Source of the DNA: Psychrobacillus mangrovi
GTDB taxonomy: Bacteria > Bacillota > Bacilli > Bacillales_A > Planococcaceae
Direction of reading: 5' to 3'
DNA length: 64,000 nucleotides
NCBI RefSeq assembly: GCF_037104765.1
Contig: NZ_JBAWSY010000014.1
Location: 15,535 to 79,534, forward strand
The position numbers were made by a program, and so were the translations under genes. The notes below the pieces were generated by a model. That model was given only the letters and a program-made list of their open reading frames with translations, ran no database searches and was not told the origin of the DNA. This document shows, piece after piece, positions 1-8,016 of the stretch. Each line of letters begins with the position of its first letter. Position 1 is the stretch's first letter.

Positions 1-560
1 ATAATAGTTTTGCCTTCCGCTTTCTTTTGTAAAAGTATTTGCGATATTAGCTCTACATGCGTTGGATCTAATCCATTCATCACTTCATCCATCAGCATCA
101 CCTGTGTATCAGAAACGATTTGCATCGCAAAGCATAAACGCTGACGCATTCCTAAAGAATACGTGCCTGTTTTTTTCTTCACATACGAAGCCATTCCAAG
201 CTTTACAATTGTGTCTTCTATTAACTTTGGATTACTATTCCACATCGCCTGATAAATTTTCAAATGATTCTTACCAGATATATGATTATATAAATCACTT
301 TGGTCAGGCATCATCGATACAGCTTGGTGAATCTTCACTTCGTTTGCCTTATTTGAATATTTTAGTTTATTATTTAAAATTACCTTGCCCTTATTCGGTG
401 ATAAATAATTCATGATTACATTCATCAGCGTCGATTTCCCTGTTCCATTTGGGGCTACAAAACCGATAATCTCTCCTGGTTGGAATGTAATCGATATATC
501 CTTTAATACTTGTTTATCTCCAAATTGAACTCCAATATGACTCAATTCCAACATATCCAT
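1..560 (-). CDS. ABC transporter ATP-binding protein (3' end outside window)
   Basis: This is the nucleotide-binding subunit of an ABC exporter, cut off by the window edge after about 186 residues. The reverse-strand translation starts MDMLELSHIG at 560, after a good AAGGAAAGGGTG ribosome site. It shows a Walker A (GFVAPNGTGKST, residues about 34-45, with APNG in place of the usual GPNG), a Q-loop region, the signature YSLGMRQRL (about 136-144) and a Walker B (VMLMDEVMNGLDP, about 157). It follows two ABC-2-type permease genes in the same direction with a 10-bp gap to the nearer one. The three genes therefore look like one operon encoding a complete exporter that would sit at the cytoplasmic membrane. 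The substrate cannot be told from sequence; such small exporters often handle peptides or antibiotics. Confidence 0.9.
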   Translation of the reverse strand, partial: MDMLELSHIGVQFGDKQVLKDISITFQPGEIIGFVAPNGTGKSTLMNVIMNYLSPNKGKVILNNKLKYSNKANEVKIHQAVSMMPDQSDLYNHISGKNHLKIYQAMWNSNPKLIEDTIVKLGMASYVKKKTGTYSLGMRQRLCFAMQIVSDTQVMLMDEVMNGLDPTHVELISQILLQKKAEGKTI

Positions 561-570
561 CACCCTTTCC

Positions 571-1761
571 TTATGCTATCAATTTAAATCTTTTAGACTG
601 ACTTACAATTAATGTAAATACCATCATGATAAGCGTACAACTTCCTACAATTATTAATCCATTTTGATAAGTTAAGTGCAGAGATTCATAAATATAATTT
701 TTATAACCCGAAATTATTTGTCCTACTTGTACATAGGAGGTTGGATAGCGTTGGATATCTGTAAAGGCTCCCATCCCTCGATTAGAATAAAGCCACTCAG
801 CTGCTATTACGATAAGGCTAACAAATAAATTAATAAATTCAGCCTTTACAATTAGACTTAGTAACAAAATGATAGCTATAAAGAATAGTATCCAAACACT
901 AATGAACAAAGCATTTTTCAAAATGAATGTACCCATCGACATATTCGTAAAGGTTTTTTCTATGTAAGAATAAATAGGCACCGGGAGTGAAAAATCACCA
1001 AAGCCGTTTTGTAATCCGATAATGACAAAACCTACACATAGAGGAATGAAAGACATAACACTTCCTATAAAAGCAATAAGTCCTTTCATACATAGCCTCT
1101 TCCAATCAGCAATTGGAAATCCTTTTAATAAACTTGGATTACGACGATCTTTCAATACAATATCTACAGATAAAAAGATACAGCTTATAAATAATACAAT
1201 TGGTAAATAGTTATTTAATAACCGTTGCAACGTTTGTAGAGCTGTTCTTTCTTCAAATAACTCCAATGAAAACTCCGGATTCCCTTCCGCATATCCTGTA
1301 AACCTACTACCTGTATAGCCGTAACCATAATGTCCATCAGCATGACCAAAGTCATTGCCATAGGTGTAATAGAGAGGGTTATAGAATAATTGACCACTAT
1401 TTACGATTATTGCATCAGAGTACTTATACCATTCTGCTGTTGCTTCCACATATTTTAAATAATCCTTATTAGCAATTGCCTCAATCCTTGCTTTATCTAA
1501 TTCATTCCATTGAGGGAATATTGCAAGTGCATAACCCACAGCCGGATGTACATTTGTTTTATTTCCTACGCTTTTGATAAAATCATCTCTCGTTGTGAAA
1601 CGTGCTTCCATTTCAGCTACATCTACTTTTTCAATAGGTTCATAGATTGGCGCTACTTTAAACGCGAAATACAATGCTAAAAAAAGTAAAATCACATATA
1701 CAGCTATGTTTTTCTTATTCGTAAAAAATTGTCTAAACTCCCATTTAAAATAAGCCCACAT
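571..1761 (-). CDS. ABC-2 type transporter permease
   Basis: A 396-residue membrane subunit. The N-terminus has one transmembrane segment (about residues 18-38), then a long extracytoplasmic region rich in Gly, Tyr and His (about 40-185), then five or so hydrophobic segments to the C-terminus. This is the usual topology of ABC-2 permeases with a large first external loop. I place the start at the ATG at 1761, 8 bases after GGGGG; a GTG three codons upstream (1770) is possible but too close to that ribosome site. It lies 10 bp upstream of the ATPase gene and 12 bp after a second permease, so the two permeases probably form a heterodimer. Its sequence gives no clue to substrate. Confidence 0.85.
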   Translation of the reverse strand: MWAYFKWEFRQFFTNKKNIAVYVILLFLALYFAFKVAPIYEPIEKVDVAEMEARFTTRDDFIKSVGNKTNVHPAVGYALAIFPQWNELDKARIEAIANKDYLKYVEATAEWYKYSDAIIVNSGQLFYNPLYYTYGNDFGHADGHYGYGYTGSRFTGYAEGNPEFSLELFEERTALQTLQRLLNNYLPIVLFISCIFLSVDIVLKDRRNPSLLKGFPIADWKRLCMKGLIAFIGSVMSFIPLCVGFVIIGLQNGFGDFSLPVPIYSYIEKTFTNMSMGTFILKNALFISVWILFFIAIILLLSLIVKAEFINLFVSLIVIAAEWLYSNRGMGAFTDIQRYPTSYVQVGQIISGYKNYIYESLHLTYQNGLIIVGSCTLIMMVFTLIVSQSKRFKLIA

Positions 1762-1773
1762 GTCATCCACCCC

Positions 1774-2892
1774 CTATATTTTCTGAAGCTTGCCTGTCGA
1801 TAAAAACCATTTAATAATGGCCATCAGTAATACAATGCTAATACACAAATATATTAACCCTGCATAGCTATTTAACGTGACCGGAGCAGCTAAATTCAGG
1901 GAGTCTCCATTTAAAACACTTGGAAAGTTAACATAGTTAAATGGGTTAAAAGGTATAAGCTTAATTAGCCCTGGGAACAAAATAGGAATTACGACAAAGA
2001 TAATCTGTACAAATATTGTTAAATAAACATTTTTTAAAATTACATTTAAAATCACTGATAATAAAATTGCAAAAACTGCCAAACAAATCATATAAACAAT
2101 GGAAATTGCTATGTATTTGTAAATCGGATAAATCGTTACTTCCCCATTAAAAACGGCTACAGGATAAGAAGCCTGTCCCAATCCATTAAAATAGATTAGC
2201 GGCAAACTACATACAATGAGCTCTATTATAAAAATAAAAACAATGCCTATCGAAGTCATACATTTCGCTAATACATATTGACTAAAAGCAATAGGATAGC
2301 CTTTAATAAGAGAGATATGTCGGAAATCATCGATCATAATGTTAGAAGAATAGATACAGATTAGAATAAACCAAAAGGATCCTACTACACTAAATAAAAA
2401 CGCTAAAAATGGATAAAAGCTTAGTGAGCCAAATGACAAATCTAAATTATGTTCCTTTAAATATTTGTAATAGGAAGAATCCATTTCATTCTCTATTTTT
2501 GATGGCAAATTTCCAGCTATAAGCTCATAATCATCCATTTCAAATGCTTGTTTTCGTAATTCTGTTAGTACTATTGCTGTCTCTATAAATAATGCTGGTT
2601 GTTCTGTCTTTAATGCCATTCTTTGTTTTGGATAAGTGTAATATTGTTTAACGATATTTTTGTATATATCACTACCATCACCGTATTCACTAGCATCTAC
2701 AATTTGAAATTTATTTAAAGCTACCTTGACTGGTAGTGATTCACTTGACTTTTCTTTAATTGGATTGCCTAACTCTGTTGCATTTGCAAAAACAACCATT
2801 CCAATAATACAAAGCGCTACAATTAGACAGGCAAAAATGTTTTTCCTATCCGTTTTTTCTATAATAAATAGCGTTTTTAAAATGTTTCTCAT
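1774..2892 (-). CDS. ABC-2 type transporter permease (first gene of operon)
   Basis: A 372-residue membrane protein with the same plan as its neighbour: one N-terminal membrane segment (about 17-36), an external domain of about 120 residues, and a C-terminal block of about five or six membrane segments. The longer reading frame opens at 2946, but the ATG at 2892 has GGAGG seven bases upstream and starts with a typical permease N-terminus (MRNILKTLFI), so I chose it. It is the promoter-proximal gene of a three-gene exporter operon running leftwards. Similarity of architecture to the downstream permease suggests an old duplication. Confidence 0.83.
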   Translation of the reverse strand: MRNILKTLFIIEKTDRKNIFACLIVALCIIGMVVFANATELGNPIKEKSSESLPVKVALNKFQIVDASEYGDGSDIYKNIVKQYYTYPKQRMALKTEQPALFIETAIVLTELRKQAFEMDDYELIAGNLPSKIENEMDSSYYKYLKEHNLDLSFGSLSFYPFLAFLFSVVGSFWFILICIYSSNIMIDDFRHISLIKGYPIAFSQYVLAKCMTSIGIVFIFIIELIVCSLPLIYFNGLGQASYPVAVFNGEVTIYPIYKYIAISIVYMICLAVFAILLSVILNVILKNVYLTIFVQIIFVVIPILFPGLIKLIPFNPFNYVNFPSVLNGDSLNLAAPVTLNSYAGLIYLCISIVLLMAIIKWFLSTGKLQKI

Positions 2893-3239
2893 AAGATTCC
2901 ACTCCTCCAGCAAAAACATGATGAAAATTATTTTCCCATTATTCATTTATATCGTGAATATTTAGTCTATTTAAATTACATATCGCTTTTTAATTGAATA
3001 GAAATTCTTTTTACTTCCATTTATAATCTTTATATACTCATTCCACAAATACCCTGAAAATCCCTTCTTTAGAATAAAAAGTATGCAAAATCAATATAAA
3101 TTTCGCATACTTTTCAACAGAGAAAATACTTAGGCAATAATCATTAATTTACATACTTCTTATTGGGTAGGTGCGACCAATTTTAAGCTTATTTATGATA
3201 TGATAATATGATTGTGTCTTGGCTCTAGGAGGTCTCATT
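2893..3239. other. Divergent intergenic region with one stem-loop
   Basis: 347 bases between the leftward exporter operon and the rightward DMT transporter gene. The only clear structure is an inverted repeat at 3077-3114 (AAAAGTATGC ... GCATACTTTT), flanked by A and T runs, which could terminate transcription in either direction. The rest is AT-rich and must hold both promoters, but I could not pick -35/-10 pairs with confidence. Confidence 0.5.
3077..3114. terminator. Terminator-like stem-loop
   Basis: Inverted repeat AAAAGTATGC ... GCATACTTTT with a short internal mismatch and an AT-rich loop. A very similar stem (GTATGCAAA ... TTTTGCATAC) occurs at 4986-5013. No gene obviously ends here on either strand, so its role is unclear. 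Confidence 0.4.
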
Positions 3240-4136
3240 TTGAAATTAAATAAAGGTATTTTATTTATATTATTAGGTGCATCATTTTTTGGCTTCACAC
3301 CGATATTTGCTAAAATGGGATTTAGCTACGGCTACTCACTTGGCCAAATTAATATCGTTCAAATGACGATTTCCTTTATATTATTATGGTCTTTTACGCT
3401 ATTGAAGCGCTCTAGTTTCAAAGGACTTAATAAGAATAAAGTTCTTCAAATAATGATTACCGGTTGTTTTATCGGGTTAACAAGTATTTTTTATTATGGT
3501 TCGATGCAATATCTGCCGGCTTCATTGGCCATCATTTTAATATTCCAATTCGTTTGGATTGGGATTATTTTAGAATGGATTTTCAGTAAAATAAAACCTG
3601 CTCCTATTACAATATTATCCATTATTTTAATCCTAGTAGGGGTATTTTTTGCTTCAAATGTTTTAAATGGAGACATACAAGGTCTTCCTTTAAAAGGTTT
3701 CATTTTTGGGATTTTATCCGCATTCACTTATGCCGGATTTATCTTTTTCAGTGGAAAGGTCGCTGTCGATGTGGATCCATGGACTCGGAGCTCTTTGATG
3801 GTAACAGGATCAACCATTTTAGTGTTTGTCCTATTCATGCATGATATCCCATCTGTACTTCCTTTGGAGAAAAACCTGTTAACTACAGCCGTCGGAGTTT
3901 CGTTATTTGGAGCAGTCCTACCACCATTATTTTTCGCGGTTGGTGCACCTTTAGTTTCGGGAGGAATCGCAAATATATTAACATCCATTGAATTACCTAT
4001 CGCAATCCTATCAGCTAGCATCATTTTGTCAGAAACGGTAACGCCGCTTCAGTGGTTAGGAACAGCTATTATTCTCGTAGCTATCGTATTTAATGAACTC
4101 GGTACTAACCTTTTCCGAATTAGAAAGCATTATTAA
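3240..4136 (+). CDS. EamA/DMT-superfamily transporter
   Basis: A 298-residue polytopic membrane protein with about ten hydrophobic segments arranged as two repeats of five, as in EamA-type drug/metabolite transporters. Characteristic stretches are the N-terminal LLGASFFGFTPIFAK and the second-half helix pattern ending LPIAILSASIIL-SE-VTPLQWLGTAIIL. The chosen start is TTG at 3240, because AGGAGG lies seven bases before it; an in-frame TTG at 3219 overlaps that ribosome site. The gene stands alone, is divergent from the exporter operon and is followed by a strong bidirectional terminator. Substrate is unknown; relatives export amino acids or metabolites. Confidence 0.85.
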   Translation: MKLNKGILFILLGASFFGFTPIFAKMGFSYGYSLGQINIVQMTISFILLWSFTLLKRSSFKGLNKNKVLQIMITGCFIGLTSIFYYGSMQYLPASLAIILIFQFVWIGIILEWIFSKIKPAPITILSIILILVGVFFASNVLNGDIQGLPLKGFIFGILSAFTYAGFIFFSGKVAVDVDPWTRSSLMVTGSTILVFVLFMHDIPSVLPLEKNLLTTAVGVSLFGAVLPPLFFAVGAPLVSGGIANILTSIELPIAILSASIILSETVTPLQWLGTAIILVAIVFNELGTNLFRIRKHY

Positions 4137-4205
4137 GGTTCAAAACGAGCGTTTGCATAATTCAAGGGTGAAATCAATGGCGTTCCGAACATAAAAAATC
4201 ATAAT

Positions 4206-4245
4206 AAAAAGTGGGGAACCCGTTCGCGATTTCCCCACTTTTTTG
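4206..4245. terminator. Bidirectional rho-independent terminator
   Basis: Stem AAAAAGTGGGGAA ... TTCCCCACTTTTTT between the convergent transporter gene and the LURP-one-like gene. It has A runs on one side and T runs on the other, so it can end transcripts from both genes. Confidence 0.85.
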
Positions 4246-4321
4246 ATGTTATTTCATCTGTTATTAATAATTTTATTTTCTAAAGAAACCCCGTCGGCAA
4301 TTTATATTGTACGTCCCTACG

Positions 4322-4819
4322 TTAAATCGTCGATGCTGAGGAAGCAGCTGCTTGGTCAGCCTTCACACAATCAATTGCGACAACGAACGCAATAATGATG
4401 GCCTCCATCTCTTCATTCAATATTTGAACCTTATAACTATCGCCCCAAGTGAACCACTCCTTGCTCACTTTACCTATGACTACACCATGTTGTAAGACCT
4501 GAAAATCCATATCCCACCAGTTACCATGTACCTCAATGTCTGCTGCATCAATCGTATAGCGTGCTTTAAAGAAAGAAAACTCCTTCTTAATCGTTAACAC
4601 CTCTCGACCATTCACCTCAACAAAAAACTTCGGTAAAAAGCTGAACACCTTTTTCGTAATAAGCGCGACTTCATCTCTTGTTGTATTCATAATGGAGAAA
4701 GTCTTTGGAATTTGCATAAAACTGCCCTCCACGTAATAAACATCCTTCTCCTGCTGATCCTTTACCGTAAATTTTCCACTTAGACTGAATACCTTCTGCT
4801 TTATATAAAGTTGCTTCAT
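4322..4819 (-). CDS. LURP-one-related / scramblase-like family protein
   Basis: A 165-residue protein resembling the LURP-one-related (Tubby-like C-terminal fold) family that includes Bacillus YxjI. Visible signs are the start MKQLYIKQKVFSLSGKFTV, the motif for a short beta hairpin plus YYVEGSF, then KKVFSFLPKFFVEVNGREV, KKEFSFFKARYTI and the near-C-terminal hydrophobic helix AIIIAFVVAIDCV. The fold is a beta barrel around a central helix; the biological role in bacteria is not established. The ATG at 4819 is preceded by AAGGAGG, so I use it rather than the upstream ATG at 4843. It is a single gene, convergent with the transporter. Confidence 0.8.
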   Translation of the reverse strand: MKQLYIKQKVFSLSGKFTVKDQQEKDVYYVEGSFMQIPKTFSIMNTTRDEVALITKKVFSFLPKFFVEVNGREVLTIKKEFSFFKARYTIDAADIEVHGNWWDMDFQVLQHGVVIGKVSKEWFTWGDSYKVQILNEEMEAIIIAFVVAIDCVKADQAAASSASTI

Positions 4820-4980
4820 ACTACGCCTCCTTCGATATAGCATATTATTTAAGCGCTATTTCATCATAGATATTAATATTGATGATAGTAAGTAATAGAA
4901 GTGTATTTTTTGTATTTTGTTTAATAAAAAATATATTCATTATATATATTCAACCTATTATATCGAAATACCTTCTTAGC

Positions 4981-5018
4981 AAAAAAGTATGCAAATAAAG
5001 AATTTTGCATACCTTGCT
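4981..5018 (-). terminator. Terminator for the merR operon
   Basis: On the minus strand the stem GTATGCAAAA ... TTTGCATAC is followed by TTTTTT. It is the first terminator downstream of the leftward merR gene. Confidence 0.65.
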
Positions 5019-5045
5019 AATCTATTCAACACATAAAAAACGCCT

Positions 5046-5066
5046 TTATTTATTATACGGTTCTTC
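5046..5066 (-). repeat. rlmH-3'-like site 1 (putative att, most degenerate)
   Basis: Read on the minus strand this 21-mer encodes E-E-P-Y-N-K-stop (GAAGAACCGTA... TAA). It differs from the genuine rlmH end (G-E-P-Y-H-K-stop, 21386-21406) at a few bases and has the same orientation. It is the leftmost of five copies. Because it is the least exact and marks off less than 1 kb, it is the weakest member of the set. Confidence 0.55.
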
Positions 5067-5147
5067 GTAAATCTAAATTAATATGGCTTGGTGATGGGAA
5101 TATGCTCTAATAACTCCTCCGAGGTTTGCCTCATTTAAGTAGAACCT

Positions 5148-5537
5148 TTAGCCTTTATTTTTTTCTAATAGCTTCTCCATTTTATAATCAGCTTGTAGCA
5201 ATACTTGTTTTATTTGTTTAATCTGATTTTCTTTTTGTACCATCTGCTCATATTTATTTTGGAATATTACTTTTATTCGAAGAAGATTTTGGACTTCTTC
5301 TTTTGTTAGTTTTTTATTTTGATCGGTATTTTGCGACCACTCAAAAAGCATTTTGATTTCTTGAAGTGAAAATCCAGTTTGTTTTAGTTTAAGTATTGTT
5401 TCAATTATATCGATGTCTTGCTTCTTATACTCACGGTGCTTGTTTTTAATTTCTGGATGCAATAAATCCATTTTTTCATAATAACGGATAGTATCTTTAC
5501 TAAGACCTGTGCATACTGCAAATTCGCCGATTTTCAT
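5148..5537 (-). CDS. MerR-family transcriptional regulator
   Basis: 129 residues. The N-terminus MKIGEFAVCTGLSKDTIRYYEK is a textbook MerR winged helix-turn-helix: helix-turn-helix at about 2-21, then YYEKMDLL and a wing ending HREY. Residues about 45-65 (IIETILKLKQTGFSLQEIK) form the second half of the DNA-binding domain. Residues about 80-125 form a long charged coiled coil for dimerisation. There is no cysteine-rich metal site at the C-terminus, so the signal is probably a small molecule or a partner protein. It follows a small membrane protein gene by 12 bp and shares its operon. ATG at 5537 has AGGAG upstream. Confidence 0.9.
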   Translation of the reverse strand: MKIGEFAVCTGLSKDTIRYYEKMDLLHPEIKNKHREYKKQDIDIIETILKLKQTGFSLQEIKMLFEWSQNTDQNKKLTKEEVQNLLRIKVIFQNKYEQMVQKENQIKQIKQVLLQADYKMEKLLEKNKG

Positions 5538-5549
5538 GTTTATCTCCTA

Positions 5550-5867
5550 CTATTTTATAAATTTATAAACCAATAAGACAATTATACAATGGAAAGTGAA
5601 ACGGATGATATGATGGCTATAAGTAAGGCGTCTATTTGTTAGCATCCCTTCTGCAACTGCTAATATATGAAACAGGACAAATGCAATTATTAGCAATATA
5701 AACATCCAGTCTTTGTTTGGTATAAATAATATTACGAGAATGCTGATTGATACGATGATAAATAAAAATGTTTGTACTCGAAACCCAACTTCTTTCCATT
5801 GCTTCATGCCTGCCATTCCTGTTAATACCGCATATAACCCGATCAATATATATATAATAATAACCAT
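5550..5867 (-). CDS. Small four-helix membrane protein of unknown function
   Basis: 105 residues with about four hydrophobic segments (about 2-18, 30-48, 53-72 and 85-103) and almost no extramembrane sequence. I do not recognise the family. ATG at 5867 has GGAGTG upstream and begins directly with a membrane segment (MVIIIYILIGLY), so the longer frame from 5921 is unlikely. It is co-transcribed with the downstream merR gene, which may regulate it. The pair lies between rlmH-like sites 1 and 2 and may be a small cassette of its own. Confidence 0.7.
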   Translation of the reverse strand: MVIIIYILIGLYAVLTGMAGMKQWKEVGFRVQTFLFIIVSISILVILFIPNKDWMFILLIIAFVLFHILAVAEGMLTNRRLTYSHHIIRFTFHCIIVLLVYKFIK

Positions 5868-5987
5868 TACATCACTCCATTCTTTTATTACATTCACTTT
5901 AAAAGATGGAGCTAACTCCATGTCAACAAATAAAAAACAGCCTACTTTAATTCATAGACTGTTTCAAATTGGACATAAAAACGGCAC

Positions 5988-6008
5988 TTACTTATGAAAA
6001 GGCTCACC
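5988..6008 (-). repeat. rlmH-3'-like site 2 (putative att)
   Basis: Minus-strand reading gives G-E-P-F-H-K-stop (GGTGAGCC ... CATAAGTAA), preceded by CGTTAC. Sites 2 and 3 share TTACGGTGA and site 4 has TTTCGGTGA, so similarity extends past the rlmH codons. It marks the left boundary of the module carrying the beta-helix and GH3 genes. Confidence 0.75.
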
Positions 6009-6123
6009 GTAACGATTTAAGGTTAGCAAATAAATTTTAGTAGCATAATTATTACAATCTTTATGTACATCTATATAGCTAATTCAATAAGTAAAAACAA
6101 TCTTATCATTAAATGGCAAAAAA

Positions 6124-6157
6124 AATCACCCTATGCTATGACAGCAATAGGGTGATT
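6124..6157 (-). terminator. Rho-independent terminator
   Basis: Stem AATCACCCTAT ... ATAGGGTGATT followed on the minus strand by a run of eight T. It is downstream of the leftward beta-helix gene and is the best terminator for it. Confidence 0.8.
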
Positions 6158-6237
6158 GACCGCTCTTCAACAATCTAAAATAATTAAGTTTTGTACTAAT
6201 AGTAATCAGTATATAAACAATAAATAGCTTTAAGCGA

Positions 6238-6269
6238 AACCCAGCCCTCTTTTTGATGAAGGCTGGGTT
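6238..6269 (-). terminator. Weak stem-loop after the beta-helix gene
   Basis: Stem AACCCAGCC ... GGCTGGGTT just past the stop codon. No T run follows on the minus strand, so it may be an mRNA 3' protecting hairpin rather than a terminator. Confidence 0.45.
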
Positions 6270-6299
6270 AATTATAGAAGCTAAAATAAGAATTACTAG

Positions 6300-7841
6300 T
6301 TACTCAACTTTCACACCGTTGATTCCGTCGGCCACCCTCTGCTTGGCTCCGTCGATGTCGTCGACGACATTTTCCACCAAGCTGAGGTCCTCCCCTGCAT
6401 CAATCCTGATGCCGTTGGCGGCCTGTCGAATAACGTTGGACTCTATCTTGATACCTGAGGGGATTCCTATGCCCCGTCCGTCAGCACCCCGGTCCTTACT
6501 GAGCCGGATTGCCCAGAACCCGTCAGTCCCTCCAGTGATATGGTTACCGCGCAACTCTGTGCCCGGCGCATTGCGGACCTCGATACCGACCTTCGAATCC
6601 TCCGCGGCAGTGATCCTGTTGTCCTCGATGAGGGTGTCAGGAGTTCCCAGGATGACGAGGACTCCCTGACGGTTTCCAATCAGGTCGTTGGAGTGCACCC
6701 AGTTTCCATGTCCTGATGCGTCGTGCTTGTTCTTGGACCCGCCGGAATTGCCCAGCGCGATGCCCGCCCGCTGTCCGCCGATGACTGTGTTCTCCCTAAC
6801 CTCGTTCAGGTATTCACCCTCGCCGTGCAGGTCAATTGCGTCGAGGTGGCTTCCGACGATGATGTTGTCCGCCACGAGATTGTTGTGCGTGGGGAACTGC
6901 AGCAGAATGGCGTGCCGCAGATGCCTACCATCGAAGGTATTGCCAATGACGACGTTGTGCCGGGAATCGTTGGCGGCATCCGGGTCGCGTTGGTCCGCTG
7001 AGCCCTCAATAGCGATGCCGTAGCCCTGTCCGCCGGGACCGACAGCAGTTGCCTCACTGATGTAGTTTCCAGAGAGAGTAACTTCACGGCTGGCCTTGAC
7101 GGAGATGGCGTGGCGCTCGAACCTGCGGATACCTAGGTTCTCCACCAGGACCTGGGAGCTTGCCTGCCCTTCGTGGGCTCCAAGGTAGATCCCGTACATC
7201 GGGCCGCCACTCGCATCGCCATTGTCGGGGTCGTCGCCGAGTGAACCCTCATGATGGGAGGTGATAGTGAAATCAGCGACGATGACGTCGTGGACACCTG
7301 AGCCGCGGATCACCCGGCTGTCATCCTCGCCGTCGAGGGAGGTTAGCAGCACGGTGCTCTCCTGGCCCTCGCCTCGCAGGTCCACGCCGCTGCGCAACAC
7401 GATGTTGGCTGACTTGTCAGCCGGATCAGTGGAGCGCAAGTCATACGTGCCTGCCGGCATCAAGATCTCGTCACCTGGCTCGGCCGCTTCCAGGGCCTCC
7501 CGGATGGCTGCTGCATCGTCGTATGAGTCCGGAACCGGATCTGCCCCGAAGTCAGTGATGTCAAGGGTCTTGCCGGTGGCTGGACCCGGAGTTGGCACCT
7601 CGATCGGTTCGCCGGACCGGTCTACCAAGCCGGGGAACCCCCAGTCGCCATGCTCGAGCGGTACTGGTTCCACGGCGCCCTCTTTCTTAACCGGACCTTC
7701 GGATTCCTCTACAGCATCCTCGCTCTCGACAGACTCCTCGGATTTATCGACGATGCATGCGGTCAAGAGAAGCACAAGGCTTAGGGCCATCCACCACAAA
7801 TGCGACGAACCTTGCCGGCTGTTCCGAACAAATTCCTTCAT
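6300..7841 (-). CDS. Lipoprotein with right-handed parallel beta-helix repeats
   Basis: About 513 residues. The N-terminus has a signal sequence ending in the lipobox LLTAC, so it is a predicted membrane-anchored lipoprotein. An acidic linker follows (about 34-65), then repeats of the NosD/pectate-lyase beta-helix type with short N-rich coils such as NNLVADNIIVGSHLDAIDL and ESNVIRQAANGIRI. Such folds act on or bind polysaccharides (lyases, epimerases); the catalytic activity is not clear here. The gene is strikingly GC-rich (roughly 60% against about 35% nearby) and uses GC-ending codons, a sign of recent transfer from a high-GC donor. The start is uncertain: GTG at 7853 sits almost on its AGGAAGG, so I prefer ATG at 7841. 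It is downstream of a GH3 gene but separated by a strong terminator. Confidence 0.8.
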   Translation of the reverse strand: MKEFVRNSRQGSSHLWWMALSLVLLLTACIVDKSEESVESEDAVEESEGPVKKEGAVEPVPLEHGDWGFPGLVDRSGEPIEVPTPGPATGKTLDITDFGADPVPDSYDDAAAIREALEAAEPGDEILMPAGTYDLRSTDPADKSANIVLRSGVDLRGEGQESTVLLTSLDGEDDSRVIRGSGVHDVIVADFTITSHHEGSLGDDPDNGDASGGPMYGIYLGAHEGQASSQVLVENLGIRRFERHAISVKASREVTLSGNYISEATAVGPGGQGYGIAIEGSADQRDPDAANDSRHNVVIGNTFDGRHLRHAILLQFPTHNNLVADNIIVGSHLDAIDLHGEGEYLNEVRENTVIGGQRAGIALGNSGGSKNKHDASGHGNWVHSNDLIGNRQGVLVILGTPDTLIEDNRITAAEDSKVGIEVRNAPGTELRGNHITGGTDGFWAIRLSKDRGADGRGIGIPSGIKIESNVIRQAANGIRIDAGEDLSLVENVVDDIDGAKQRVADGINGVKVE

Positions 7842-7911
7842 CAGACTTCTCACATCCTTCCTTGTCTCTTTTCGTCCCTTTCGTCGCCCATGGAGGCGTT
7901 GAAAAAAGCAA

Positions 7912-7955
7912 TGAGCCCGCTGGCCTCGGCTTGATTAGCCGAGCCCGCGGGCTCA
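7912..7955 (-). terminator. Strong rho-independent terminator after the GH3 gene
   Basis: Nested stem: TGAGCCCGC ... GCGGGCTCA enclosing CTCGGCT ... AGCCGAG, followed on the minus strand by TTGCTTTTTT. It ends the GH3 transcript before the beta-helix gene. It is much more GC-rich than the other terminators in the window, matching the foreign character of this module. Confidence 0.85.
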
Positions 7956-8016
7956 CTATATTCGGATGCCTGACTCCCCTACCGAGTCGCCGAGGTCATC
8001 CCATGCGCGCAGGGAC

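Larger units (their letters stand above)
4820..5147. other. AT-rich intergenic region with terminator and rlmH-like site 1
   Basis: 328 bases. From left to right it holds the promoter side of the LURP-one-like gene, a stem-loop (4986-5013) that can terminate the leftward merR transcript, and the first rlmH-3'-like site (5046-5066). The terminator lies on the far side of the site from merR, so if the site is a real element boundary the terminator belongs to the flanking chromosome. Confidence 0.5.
5868..6299. other. Intergenic region with rlmH-like site 2 and two stem-loops
   Basis: 432 bases. It contains the promoter side of the small membrane protein gene, the second rlmH-3'-like site (5988-6008), and two hairpins (6124-6157 and 6238-6269) downstream of the beta-helix gene. 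GC content jumps abruptly at about 6300, where the beta-helix gene ends. Confidence 0.6.

Noticed and set aside
62..415. Plus-strand frame of 117 codons at the left edge
   Set aside because: It is the complement of the ABC ATPase gene, which shows Walker and signature motifs on the other strand.
4295..4318. A further rlmH-3'-like sequence (TTATATTGTACGTCCC)
   Set aside because: Only part of the site matches, and the minus-strand reading gives no stop after the Lys codon.
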